Assembly: GCA_049889095.1 (NCBI GenBank)
Contig: JBLJFK010000004.1
Strand: one strand, 5' to 3'
DNA: 64,000 nucleotides
Source of the DNA: Ewingella sp049889095
GTDB taxonomy: Bacteria; Pseudomonadota; Gammaproteobacteria; Enterobacterales; Enterobacteriaceae
Shown here: positions 19,475 through 28,080 of the stretch, piece by piece
Layout of the letters: every line of letters starts with the position of its first letter
Position numbering within the stretch: position 1 is the first letter of the stretch
Translations under genes and position numbers: made by a program
The notes under the pieces: model-generated
The model's input: only the letters and a program-made list of their open reading frames with translations
What the model was told of the DNA's origin: nothing
Databases searched by the model: none

Positions 19475-19503
19475 AAAAGGGCAGCCAAGGAACCACCCTT
19501 TTA
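19475..19503 (-). terminator. Terminator after dapB
   Basis: Read leftward, AAAAGGG pairs with CCCTTTT around a loop that can pair further, followed by a T-rich run. It lies about 50 bp past the dapB stop, at the distal end of the carAB control region. Confidence 0.6.
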
Positions 19504-19551
19504 TCAAAACGTTATGACCAAAACAACCACATCACAATGGTATGAAAAAAC

Positions 19552-20373
19552 TTATAAATTATCCAATCCAAGCACATCTTTCATGTCATAAAGACCATTT
19601 TTCTGCGATGAAAGCCAAACAGACGCTTTTACTGCACCATTCGCAAAAGTCATCCGACTGGAGGCCTTATGGGTGATCTCAACCCGCTCGCCAATATCAG
19701 CAAACATCACGGTATGCTCACCAACGATGTCGCCAGCTCTGATCGTGGCAAAACCAATAGACTTCGGATCACGCTCACCGGTATAGCCTTCACGGGCATA
19801 CACCGCACACTCTTTCAGATCACGCCCCAGCGCACCTGCGATCACCTCGCCCATTGCCAGCGCGGTGCCGGAAGGTGCGTCAACTTTATGGCGATGGTGA
19901 GCTTCAACAATTTCGATATCAGCATAGTCGCCCATAACCTTGGCGGCTTTCTCGAGCAATTTGAGCACAACATTAACACCCACGCTAAAATTTGCGGCAA
20001 ACACAACGGGAATCGCTTCTGCAGCCTGCGCGATTGCAGCCTTACCCGCATCATCAAAGCCCGTAGTGCCGATAACAATGCTTTTATGGTGTTTCTGACA
20101 AAATTCAAGGTATTCCAGCGTGCCTTCCGGACGGGTAAAGTCGATCAGAATGTCGAAATCGCCCACCACGTCATCCAGACTGTCGCTCACCTTCACATTG
20201 AGACGTCCCACACCGGCAAGTTCTCCTGCATCGGTGCCGACCAGAGACGATCCTTTGCGCTGAAGCACCGCGCCAAGTACGACTCCCTCAGTCTGCGAAA
20301 CAGCCTGAATCAGCTGCCGGCCCATGCGACCACCCGCGCCCGCAATTGCCATGCGGATCTGTGAATTACTCAT
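19552..20373 (-). CDS. dapB: 4-hydroxy-tetrahydrodipicolinate reductase
   Basis: DapB carries out the NAD(P)H-dependent reduction step that leads to diaminopimelate and lysine. The product is 273 residues, the E. coli length. It has the nucleotide-binding loop MAIAGAGGRMGRQLI near the N-terminus and the substrate-binding motif EAHHRHKVDAPSGTA (catalytic His and Lys near residue 160). It is followed leftward by a terminator and then carAB, the E. coli order. No lysine riboswitch is recognisable upstream, but a strong inverted repeat lies about 180 bp before the start. Confidence 0.96.
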   Translation of the reverse strand: MSNSQIRMAIAGAGGRMGRQLIQAVSQTEGVVLGAVLQRKGSSLVGTDAGELAGVGRLNVKVSDSLDDVVGDFDILIDFTRPEGTLEYLEFCQKHHKSIVIGTTGFDDAGKAAIAQAAEAIPVVFAANFSVGVNVVLKLLEKAAKVMGDYADIEIVEAHHRHKVDAPSGTALAMGEVIAGALGRDLKECAVYAREGYTGERDPKSIGFATIRAGDIVGEHTVMFADIGERVEITHKASSRMTFANGAVKASVWLSSQKNGLYDMKDVLGLDNL

Positions 20374-20550
20374 ATCACTTTCTCTTGTTAATTTGATGAT
20401 GTTGCCGACTGGCTATTAAGTCAGAGTAACTGCTCCTCTTGAGCACTGCCAGAGGATTCAATTGATGATTAGAAAATTATGATATCTCCTGCTTTTCATC
20501 AGTATTTCTATCAATCGATTAACATCACACCAACTTGGAAAAAAGTGCCA

Positions 20551-20582
20551 TTCGCACATAGTTATGCAGTTATATGTGCGAA
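20551..20582. repeat. Inverted repeat between dapB and the porin gene
   Basis: Perfect 10-base arms TTCGCACATA and TATGTGCGAA are separated by 12 bases, and the arms extend outward with one or two mismatches (TGC... to ...GCA). It is AT-flanked and lies about 180 bp from dapB and 350 bp from the porin start. It could be an operator for a dimeric regulator or a hairpin in a leader; I recognise no known site. Confidence 0.6.
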
Positions 20583-20794
20583 ATGCACCGGTAAAGCGCT
20601 GTATTTCTTAACAGGCACCGCTACGCTGCCGTTATAGCCTTTATTACGCATCTATCGCTGATAAAAGCAGCAGTCCATACTTCTACACAATCTAAATCAG
20701 TAAACCTTCATAATTAACCCACAATTCATCTTGATTAAATTAATGAACATGTTAATAAGTAGCTTGCTAATTTTAACTTTCGAAATTTTAATTT

Positions 20795-20931
20795 AGCCCG
20801 CCAGATGGCGAAAGCCAGGGCGCGTCGGCCCCCCTAACCTTGATGTAAGGGGATAACAAAAAAACATACCAAAACGTATTGCTATCAATGGTTTTTAACG
20901 TTCAACGCAGTTTTGGTATAGAGAACTATAG
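20795..20931 (+). promoter_or_regulatory. Structured region directly upstream of the porin gene
   Basis: Three pairings lie close together. CGCC-AGAT-GGCG forms a hairpin at 20799-20810. CCCCT and AGGGG pair at 20831-20852. A perfect 10-base inverted repeat, ATACCAAAAC (20866-20875) and GTTTTGGTAT (20910-20919), ends 12 bases before the ATG. The GC-rich block 20797-20835 stands out from its AT-rich surroundings. It may be a structured leader or paired operators. I could not match it to a known riboswitch. Confidence 0.45.
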
Positions 20932-22083
20932 ATGAAATCCAACTTCAATAAATTTACACAGGGGGCTGCTGCCAGCCTGCTCTTTGGCTGTGCATCTTTT
21001 GCTGCGCACGCCGAAATCACTCTGATTAAGCAAGATCCCCAGCCTTATGATTTGCTCAGTCGTCTGGATTTCAAAGTGGGCGGGAGTATTCGTCCACAAT
21101 GGAATATGGAAACCGGTGATAAAGATAAGGGATCGTATAAAAATAACGGCTTTGACGGCGGCTCACGTTTCCGTTTCTCGGCTGATTACTCTCTTTTTGA
21201 TGATATCAGCTGGGTCAGCTACTACGAACTGGGCGTGAACTTCCCTGCTCTGATGAGTTGGGATGATCACTATGCAGACGGCGCTCACAACACCACGCGT
21301 CGCCAGTTGTACACCGGTCTAAAAAGCAAAACCTACGGTCAGCTGACCTACGGCCAGCAAAACAGTGTGTATTACGATGTGGTCGGTGCCAAAACCGATA
21401 TCTGGGATTACGACATGCTCGGCCAGGCGTCAGGCAACGGGGTTAACGGAGATTACGATGGGTCTTATCGCTCCCGTAAGATGCTGAAATATAAAAATGC
21501 CTTTGGCAGCGCAGATGTCTACGCCTCTTATCTGTTCTCCGACAACGATCTGCTGACCGGTGACGGCCTGCGTTACAAACGTAAAGGCGGCGGCTCTGTC
21601 GGTGTCGATTACCACATCACCAAAGACCTGACATGGGGTACTGCGTACAACTATACCAACGCAGAAATGAAAAACCTGGGTCAGCGCAGCTCCACCAATT
21701 ATGACCAAAACATCATAGGTACCGCACTGAGCTGGAAACCGGGCAACTGGACAGCATCCTTCGGCGGCGGTTATTACAACAACTTCCTGACGACCAAGAA
21801 CAAGAAGGATAACAACTACTTCGCAGGTGACGCCTACGGTCTGGAATACTTCCTGGGCTACGCGTTCCCAATCAACCAGTACGCAGTGAAAACAGTTCAG
21901 CCATACTTCATGGGCGACCGTCTGACTTACGTGACGGGTCGTAACTATCAACGTATCGACAATGGCCTGGGTCTGTCCGTTCAGATGGACTACGGCTTCC
22001 GCGTTGATTACGAACACGTGTTCAGCTCCACTACTGATGACCGTGGCGACATGAACCTGGTACGTCTGAGATACGACTTCTAA
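20932..22083 (+). CDS. Outer-membrane porin
   Basis: The 383-residue product has a signal peptide cleaved after AHA at about residue 27. The mature protein is rich in aromatic residues and glycine, has alternating beta-strand patterns (for example TYGQLTYGQQNSVYYD), and ends in the C-terminal Phe required for BAM assembly (LVRLRYDF). This fits a 16-strand general or sugar porin. It is not one of the standard OmpC or OmpF sequences that I can name. A strong terminator and then a lactonase-like gene on the same strand follow, hinting at a role in taking up a sugar or sugar acid. E. coli has no porin between dapB and ispH. Confidence 0.78.
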   Translation: MKSNFNKFTQGAAASLLFGCASFAAHAEITLIKQDPQPYDLLSRLDFKVGGSIRPQWNMETGDKDKGSYKNNGFDGGSRFRFSADYSLFDDISWVSYYELGVNFPALMSWDDHYADGAHNTTRRQLYTGLKSKTYGQLTYGQQNSVYYDVVGAKTDIWDYDMLGQASGNGVNGDYDGSYRSRKMLKYKNAFGSADVYASYLFSDNDLLTGDGLRYKRKGGGSVGVDYHITKDLTWGTAYNYTNAEMKNLGQRSSTNYDQNIIGTALSWKPGNWTASFGGGYYNNFLTTKNKKDNNYFAGDAYGLEYFLGYAFPINQYAVKTVQPYFMGDRLTYVTGRNYQRIDNGLGLSVQMDYGFRVDYEHVFSSTTDDRGDMNLVRLRYDF

Positions 22084-22095
22084 GCGCTTTTGTTC

Positions 22096-22154
22096 GAAGG
22101 CCGTTTTCACTGTCATTAACTTTCGAGGTTATTAATAGAAAACGGCCTTCTTTT
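22096..22154 (+). terminator. Long-stem hairpin terminator after the porin gene
   Basis: Perfect 13-base arms GAAGGCCGTTTTC and GAAAACGGCCTTC enclose 29 bases and are followed by TTTT. It begins 12 bp after the porin stop. Confidence 0.75.
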
Positions 22155-22256
22155 AGCATCATTTTTACACCTATTCTCCTACCCTCTTCGAACAAAGCCA
22201 GACTAGACTGACTATCAGACAAAGATTCAGCGTTAACCTTTGCAGGAGAGTTAAGC

Positions 22257-23126
22257 ATGTCCGCATTTTTACATTCCGCCATCACCGCCATTGGCGACTA
22301 TCGGGCTGATTTAGGTGAGACCCCAGTCTGGTGCCAGCGGACACAGTCGCTGCTTTGGGTCGACATTCTTAACCTGAAGCTACTGCGCTATTGGCCTTCG
22401 CAACAAAAAACCGAAATACGTAAATTGCCAGCATTGACCAGCGCAGTGCTGTTAACGCAGTCTCTGAATCGCTTTCTGCTGGTCTCGCAGGATGGATTAC
22501 ATCTTTACGACCACACTCTCAGCAAATCCGAAAAGTTGTGTGACTATGCAGGCGCAGAAGGCACGCGGCCCAATGAAGCCGCCATCGCACCCGATGGTTC
22601 ATTATGGTTTGGCACAATGGACCTTAATGAACAGCAGACGATTGGCGCGTGGTATCGCTATGAACTGGCTGATAGAAAACCGGCATTGATGATGGATAAC
22701 GTGGGTATTACCAATACCCTGGTATGGCACGAGGGCAAGGTCTGGTTTGCAGACAGCATGAAGAAACGCTTTTACTCGGCCAGTGCGAGGTGCATTAATC
22801 CGCTGAAAATCTCCTGTTTCTCATCGGGAGATAAAACACCTGACGGTTCCGCCGTTTCTCAGGATGGCACCTTGCTCACAGCTTGCTGGGGGGGGAAATG
22901 TTTATTACGCCAGAAAATTAATCAGGGGGAATTGCTCATGCTGGACACACTTCCCCTTCCGGTGACTCAGCCCAGTTGCTGCACATTTGGCGGCCCTGAC
23001 ATGACCGAGCTATTTATTACTTCTGCCCGCAAAGGCCTCTCCTCGCCAGGGGAACTGGATGGTGCGTTACTGCACGTACAAACATCTGTCGTCGGTACGC
23101 CACAAAATCTGTTCCATCTTAGTTAG
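22257..23126 (+). CDS. SMP-30/gluconolactonase family protein
   Basis: This 289-residue protein belongs to the six-bladed beta-propeller family that includes gluconolactonase and regucalcin; members hydrolyse sugar lactones using one divalent metal. The family positions are visible: metal-binding Glu in GETPVWC near residue 20, RPNEAAIAPDGSLWFGTM, the Asn region ITNTLVWHEGKVWFADS, and the Asp in PDGSAVSQDG. A good AGGAG site precedes the ATG. It has no signal peptide, so it is cytoplasmic. Lying just after a porin with a terminator between, it may act on an imported sugar; the substrate is unknown. Confidence 0.8.
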   Translation: MSAFLHSAITAIGDYRADLGETPVWCQRTQSLLWVDILNLKLLRYWPSQQKTEIRKLPALTSAVLLTQSLNRFLLVSQDGLHLYDHTLSKSEKLCDYAGAEGTRPNEAAIAPDGSLWFGTMDLNEQQTIGAWYRYELADRKPALMMDNVGITNTLVWHEGKVWFADSMKKRFYSASARCINPLKISCFSSGDKTPDGSAVSQDGTLLTACWGGKCLLRQKINQGELLMLDTLPLPVTQPSCCTFGGPDMTELFITSARKGLSSPGELDGALLHVQTSVVGTPQNLFHLS

Positions 23127-23140
23127 TTGGCGTTGAACAT

Positions 23141-23178
23141 CGTAAAAAGCGGCCAGTTTTCACTGACCGCTTTTTACG
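23141..23178. terminator. Bidirectional terminator overlapping the ispH stop codon
   Basis: Arms of 17 bases, CGTAAAAAGCGGCCAGT and ACTGACCGCTTTTTACG, pair with one mismatch around a TTTC loop. It lies between convergent genes. The last codons and the stop of ispH fall within the hairpin. Confidence 0.8.
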
Positions 23179-24137
23179 ATGTCGTTTTCAATCTGTTTGA
23201 CGTCTACCCGCAGCTCTTTCGGTACTTCGAACACGATATTCTCTTCGCGTCCTTCCATATTAATCACATCTGCACAGCCCAGCATTTTCAGCTTATTGAT
23301 CACATCCTGCACCAAAATATCCGGTGCAGAAGCGCCGGCGGTAAGGCCGATGCGTTTCGCATCTTTCAGCCAAACTTCCTGAATATCTGCCGCAGAGTCG
23401 ATGAGATAGGAAGGCACACCGACACGCTGCGCCAATTCTGCCAGGCGGTTGGAGTTCGAGGAGTTTTTCGAACCGACCACCAGCACGACATCTGCATCCT
23501 CCGCCAGATTACGCACAGCTTCCTGACGGTTAGTCGTCGCATAGCAAATATCATCTTTTCGCGGGCCGATAATTTTCGGGAAGCGGTCACGCAGAGCGTC
23601 GATCACCTCGGAGGTATCATCAACGGACAGCGTGGTCTGCGTCATAAAGCACAGATTTTTTTCGTCTTTAACCTGCAATTTATAGACGTCCGCAGGCGAC
23701 TCGACCAAATACATGCCGCCGTTAGGATTACTATACTGGCCCATGGTGCCTTCAACTTCTGGGTGCCCGGCGTGACCGATCAGAATCGCTTCGGTGCCTT
23801 TACGGCTGGCACGCGCCACTTCCATATGCACTTTAGTGACCAGCGGGCAGGTGGCGTCGAATAACATTGTCAGGTCACGCGCTTTCGCTTCAGCACGAAC
23901 AGCCTGAGAGACGCCATGAGCAGAGAAAATGAGAATCGAACCATCAGGCACGTCACTGATTTGCTCAATGAAAATCGCGCCCCGCTGTCGCAGGCTGTCG
24001 ACCACGTAGCGATTATGCACTACCTCATGGCGCACGTAGATCGGTGCACCATAAAGCTCCAGCGCGCGTTCGACAATGCTGATCGCGCGATCGACACCCG
24101 CACAGAATCCTCGCGGGTTAGCCAGCAGTATTTGCAT
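23160..24137 (-). CDS. ispH: 4-hydroxy-3-methylbut-2-enyl diphosphate reductase IspH
   Basis: IspH is the iron-sulfur enzyme of the last step of the MEP pathway, giving IPP and DMAPP. The 325-residue product (E. coli 316) has the three cluster cysteines: Cys12 in NPRGFCAGVDRA, one in FDATCPLV near 96 and one in KDDICYATTNRQ near 197, plus GSKNSSNSNRL for substrate binding. The start MQILLANPRGF at 24137 was chosen by family comparison and lies inside fkpB by 20 bases. The C-terminus is slightly longer than in E. coli and ends in the terminator stem. Confidence 0.95.
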   Translation of the reverse strand: MQILLANPRGFCAGVDRAISIVERALELYGAPIYVRHEVVHNRYVVDSLRQRGAIFIEQISDVPDGSILIFSAHGVSQAVRAEAKARDLTMLFDATCPLVTKVHMEVARASRKGTEAILIGHAGHPEVEGTMGQYSNPNGGMYLVESPADVYKLQVKDEKNLCFMTQTTLSVDDTSEVIDALRDRFPKIIGPRKDDICYATTNRQEAVRNLAEDADVVLVVGSKNSSNSNRLAELAQRVGVPSYLIDSAADIQEVWLKDAKRIGLTAGASAPDILVQDVINKLKMLGCADVINMEGREENIVFEVPKELRVDVKQIENDIVKSGQ

Positions 24138-24588
24138 GCTTCTCCTCCGGTTGAGGATCAATCTCCAGCACCTCGATATCAAAATCGATATATTGGCCCG
24201 CCAGCGGGTGGTTAAAATCAACGGTGATTGAATCTTCAGTCACATCACGCACTACGCCGGGCATTTCGCTGCCATCACGGGTAGTAAATAACATGATAGT
24301 ACCCGCATCGGGAATGCCGGTTTCCTGAAAATCACGCTGTGAGAAATACTGCACCAGGTCCGGGCTTTTGGAGCCGAAAGCCGACTCAGGGGCCAGAGTA
24401 AACGCGTGTTTATCGCCAACCGTTAAGCCCAAGAGTTCGTTTTCCAGCGCATCCGAAAGGCTGCCATCGCCAAGACGGAATAGCGCAGGCTTACCATTTC
24501 CACGGGTAGACTCCGCCGTCGATCCGTCTTCCAGCTTCAACGTAAAATGCACCAATACCGCGCTGTCGTGTTTCACCTGTTCAGACAT
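24118..24588 (-). CDS. fkpB: FKBP-type peptidyl-prolyl isomerase FkpB (SlpA)
   Basis: FkpB is a small cytoplasmic FKBP-fold isomerase of the SlyD/SlpA type. The 156-residue product has SAVLVHFTLKLEDGSTAEST at the start, an inserted-flap region (FTLAPESAFG) and the closing strand motif NHPLAGQYIDFDIEVLEI. It sits between lspA and ispH, overlapping ispH, in the conserved ribF-ileS-lspA-fkpB-ispH operon. Confidence 0.94.
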   Translation of the reverse strand: MSEQVKHDSAVLVHFTLKLEDGSTAESTRGNGKPALFRLGDGSLSDALENELLGLTVGDKHAFTLAPESAFGSKSPDLVQYFSQRDFQETGIPDAGTIMLFTTRDGSEMPGVVRDVTEDSITVDFNHPLAGQYIDFDIEVLEIDPQPEEKHANTAG

Positions 24589-24591
24589 GTT

Positions 24592-25098
24592 TTATCCTTT
24601 ACTTTTAGCCGCTGAAGTCGGCTTAGCTAAAAAGCCTTCCAGCACGACCAGCACCGCGCCGATACAGATAAAGCTGTCAGCCAGATTGAAGATCGGGTAA
24701 TGCCAGTTTTTAACGTAGAAATCGATAAAGTCGATGACATAACCGTGCACCATGCGATCAAACAGGTTACCCAAAGCACCGCCGATAATCATCGCGAAAG
24801 CGATGTTTGTCATCCGCTGCTTACCGCTGCTGCGATACATCAGCACCAGGAGTGCAACCACGATCACCAGCGCGATCACAGCAAAGAACCAGCGCTGCCA
24901 GCCGCCTTTATCCGCCAGGAAGCTAAACGCTGCGCCGGGGTTGTGCGCATAGGTCATATTAAAGAATGGGATCAGCGGCATGGATTCGCCGAGTTGAAAA
25001 TGGCCCATCACAAGAAACTTGCTACCAAGATCCAGAATAACGACCACGACCGCCAGCCAAAGCCAGCGGAGTCCGGTAGAACAAAAAGGTTTAGTCAT
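24592..25098 (-). CDS. lspA: Lipoprotein signal peptidase LspA
   Basis: LspA cleaves the signal peptide of prolipoproteins after lipid modification. The 168-residue protein has four hydrophobic segments and both catalytic aspartate regions: GGALGNLFDRMVHGYVIDFI and FNLADSFICIG. Its ATG overlaps the TAA of ileS by one base (TAATG), so the two are translationally coupled. Confidence 0.95.
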   Translation of the reverse strand: MTKPFCSTGLRWLWLAVVVVILDLGSKFLVMGHFQLGESMPLIPFFNMTYAHNPGAAFSFLADKGGWQRWFFAVIALVIVVALLVLMYRSSGKQRMTNIAFAMIIGGALGNLFDRMVHGYVIDFIDFYVKNWHYPIFNLADSFICIGAVLVVLEGFLAKPTSAAKSKG

Positions 25099-27914
25099 TA
25101 TGCAAACTTACGCTCTTCGCCGTCGCCGGCAATGTTAGTCACACAACGGCCGCAGATTTCGCTATGTTCCGCGTTCTGGCCGACGTCATTGGTGTAATGC
25201 CAGCAGCGCGGACATTTGTCACCTTCAGCTTTTTCGAGACCAATCTTCAGGCCTTTAAGCATTTCGCTTGCCTGTGCGCTGCCGTCAGCTTCCGCCAGCG
25301 ACGCGACGCGTGCACCTGAGGTCAGCAGCACAAAGCGCAGTTCGTTGCCCAGAGAGCGCAGGTCTGCCGCCAGCGCATCATTAGCAAACAGCGTGACTGC
25401 CGCTTCAAGTGAGCCACCCAGGCGTTTATCAGCACGCGCCTGTTCAATCACTTTGTTCACTTCGCCACGCACTTTCAGCAGTTCGTCCCAGAAAGCATCG
25501 TTCATCGATTCGTCAGCCGCCAGACCAAACAGGCCGTCGTACCACTCTTCGGTAAAGACAAACTTCTCACGGGAGCCCGGCAGGAAGGCCCAGATCTCAT
25601 CCGCAGTGAAGGACATGATCGGTGCCATCCAGCGTACCAACGCTTCGGAAATATGATAAAGCGCGGTCTGGCAGCTGCGACGTGCAACGCTGTCGCTTTT
25701 CGCGGTGTACTGACGGTCTTTAATGATGTCAAGATAGAACGAACCCATTTCAACCGAACAGAACTGCATCAGGCGCTGTACCACACCGTGGAAATCATAA
25801 CGCTCGTAAGCGGCAATGATCTCTTCCTGAGCAGCCTGTGCGCGACCAACGGCCCAGCGATCCAGTACCACCATCTCTTCCGGTTTCACGCAATGTTGCA
25901 GCGGGTCGAAGCCGTTAAGGTTCGACAACAGAAAACGTGCGGTGTTACGGATGCGGCGGTAAGAGTCAGCTGCGCGTTTGAGGATCTCATCAGACACGGC
26001 AATTTCGCCGGTGTAGTCAGTCGAAGCCACCCACAGACGCAGAATGTCGCCACCCAGCTTATTCATCACGTCCTGCGGAGCGATGGTATTGCCGATGGAT
26101 TTAGACATTTTACGGCCCTGACCGTCCACGGTGAAGCCGTGGGTCAGTACCTGTTTGTATGGCGCTTTACCTTTCATGGCGGTGGAGATCATCAGCGATG
26201 ACATGAACCATCCGCGATGCTGGTCAGAACCTTCCAGATACAGATCCGCTTCATAACCGTTAAATTCAGGGCGAACACCGACCACCGAGGCGCTGGTTGA
26301 ACCTGAGTCAAACCAGACATCCAGCGTATCAGGCACTTTCATGTAATCTGCAGCGTCAGCGCCCAGAATGTCGGCAGGGTTTAGGTCCCACCACGCCTGA
26401 ATACCGTCAATCTCTACACGCTTCGCGACTTCTTCCATCAGCTCAAGCGTGCGCGGATGAAGCTGTTCAGTGTCTTTGTGAACGAACAGAGACATTGGCA
26501 CGCCCCAGGTACGTTGACGGGAAATACACCAGTCAGGACGGTTCGCTACCATATTTTCGATGCGAGCCTGGCCCCATTCAGGGATCCACTGCACGCCTTT
26601 GATCTCTTCCAGTGATTTCGCACGCAAGCCTTTCTGGTCCATGCTGATAAACCACTGTGGCGTTGCACGGAAGATAATCGGCGTTTTATGACGCCAGCAG
26701 CACGGATAGCTGTGGTTCAGCTTTTCAACGTGCAGCAAAGCGCCTTTCTCACGCAGCAGCTCAACGATCAGATCGTTCGCTTTAAAGACAAATTTACCAT
26801 CCAGCGTTGGGTAAGTACCTGGCAGGTAGCAACCGTTCGGACCGACCGGGTTAGCCACTTCAAGGCCATATTTCTGGCCAATAACAAAGTCATCAGGACC
26901 GTGGCCTGGCGCGGTATGTACCGCACCGGTACCCGCATCCAGCGTCACGTGATCGCCCAGAATTGCCGGCACGTCGATATCAAGGAACGGATGTTGGAAA
27001 CGCAGCAGTTCGAGATCGGCACCGTTAGATTCACCCAGCACGGTCCATTCTGTGATACCGATGCGTTTCATTACGCTTTCCACCAGGTCGGTCGCGAGGA
27101 TCAGGCATTGGCCTTCAATCTGGACCAGATGGTAAGCAAACTCCGGGTTCAGGGAGATCGCGCGGTTGGCCGGCATGGTCCACGGCGTGGTGGTCCAGAT
27201 AACCAGAGACACAGGACCTTCAAACCCGCTAACACCAAACTTTGCGGCCACCGCAGCAGGCTCTACTGCATGGAAGGCGACGTCGATAGATGGCGACGTT
27301 TTATCATAATATTCGACTTCAGCTTCAGCCAGTGACGAACGACAATCGGTACACCAGTGCACCGGTTTAGCACCTTTAAGCAGATGGCCGTTGCCGATGA
27401 TTTTGCTGAGCGCACGGATGATATTGGCTTCCGTGTTGAAGTCCATAGTCAGGTATGGGTGATCCCAGTCGCCCAATACGCCCAAGCGGATGAAGTCCTG
27501 CTTCTGGCCTTCAACCTGCTCAGCGGCATATTTGCGGCAGGCTGTGCGGAATTCCGCCGCCGTCACTTTCTCACCCGGCTTACCAATCAGCTGTTCCACT
27601 TTCAGTTCGATTGGCAGACCATGACAGTCCCAGCCCGGGATATAGGGCGAGTCGAAGCCAGCCATACCCTTAGACTTGATAATAATATCTTTGAGAATTT
27701 TGTTAACTGAGTGACCAATATGAATGCTGCCGTTCGCATACGGAGGGCCGTCATGCAAAATAAAGGACTTTTTGCCCTTTTTGGCTGCGCGAATAATCCC
27801 GTACAGATCCTGTTCATACCAATTCTTCAGCATGTCAGGTTCACGCTTGGCCAAATCGCCACGCATCGGGAACCCTGTTTCCGGCAAGTTCAGGGTGTTC
27901 TTATAGTCACTCAT
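25098..27914 (-). CDS. ileS: Isoleucyl-tRNA synthetase
   Basis: IleS charges tRNA-Ile and edits misactivated valine. The 938-residue product equals the E. coli length. It shows the class I signatures HIGH (near residue 65) and KMSKS (in GRKMSKSIGN, near 605), the CP1 editing domain between them, and a C-terminal zinc-binding motif (CPRCWHY ... CGRCVTN). The frame extends further upstream, but MSDYKNTLNLPETGFPMRGD at 27914 is the family start. The dispersed repeat at 27954-28080 separates it from ribF. Confidence 0.97.
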   Translation of the reverse strand: MSDYKNTLNLPETGFPMRGDLAKREPDMLKNWYEQDLYGIIRAAKKGKKSFILHDGPPYANGSIHIGHSVNKILKDIIIKSKGMAGFDSPYIPGWDCHGLPIELKVEQLIGKPGEKVTAAEFRTACRKYAAEQVEGQKQDFIRLGVLGDWDHPYLTMDFNTEANIIRALSKIIGNGHLLKGAKPVHWCTDCRSSLAEAEVEYYDKTSPSIDVAFHAVEPAAVAAKFGVSGFEGPVSLVIWTTTPWTMPANRAISLNPEFAYHLVQIEGQCLILATDLVESVMKRIGITEWTVLGESNGADLELLRFQHPFLDIDVPAILGDHVTLDAGTGAVHTAPGHGPDDFVIGQKYGLEVANPVGPNGCYLPGTYPTLDGKFVFKANDLIVELLREKGALLHVEKLNHSYPCCWRHKTPIIFRATPQWFISMDQKGLRAKSLEEIKGVQWIPEWGQARIENMVANRPDWCISRQRTWGVPMSLFVHKDTEQLHPRTLELMEEVAKRVEIDGIQAWWDLNPADILGADAADYMKVPDTLDVWFDSGSTSASVVGVRPEFNGYEADLYLEGSDQHRGWFMSSLMISTAMKGKAPYKQVLTHGFTVDGQGRKMSKSIGNTIAPQDVMNKLGGDILRLWVASTDYTGEIAVSDEILKRAADSYRRIRNTARFLLSNLNGFDPLQHCVKPEEMVVLDRWAVGRAQAAQEEIIAAYERYDFHGVVQRLMQFCSVEMGSFYLDIIKDRQYTAKSDSVARRSCQTALYHISEALVRWMAPIMSFTADEIWAFLPGSREKFVFTEEWYDGLFGLAADESMNDAFWDELLKVRGEVNKVIEQARADKRLGGSLEAAVTLFANDALAADLRSLGNELRFVLLTSGARVASLAEADGSAQASEMLKGLKIGLEKAEGDKCPRCWHYTNDVGQNAEHSEICGRCVTNIAGDGEERKFA

Positions 27915-27953
27915 TAGATTCTCAGTTCCAGTTATACCTGTATGAAAAAAAGT

Positions 27954-28080
27954 TATACCCAACGTCATTGGAGTTGCAGCAAGGCGGCAAGCAAGCAAAT
28001 CCCCAAGAGCTTACACATGTAAGTGATTGGGGTGAGCGAACGCAGCCAACGCAGTTGCAGCTTCAAGTACGACGGGTATA
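27954..28080. repeat. Dispersed intergenic repeat, copy 2 (about 127 bp)
   Basis: Begins TATACCCAACGTC and ends GACGGGTATA, so its two outer ends are inverted copies of each other. The internal part resembles copy 1 at 1390-1531. It sits between ribF and ileS and runs into the ribF coding region, supplying that gene's last codons and stop. Confidence 0.7.

Noticed and set aside
20932..21015. Porin N-terminus as a lipoprotein signal (LFGC)
   Set aside because: Phe is unusual before Gly-Cys in a lipobox, and a normal signal peptidase I site (AHA) follows with a typical barrel.
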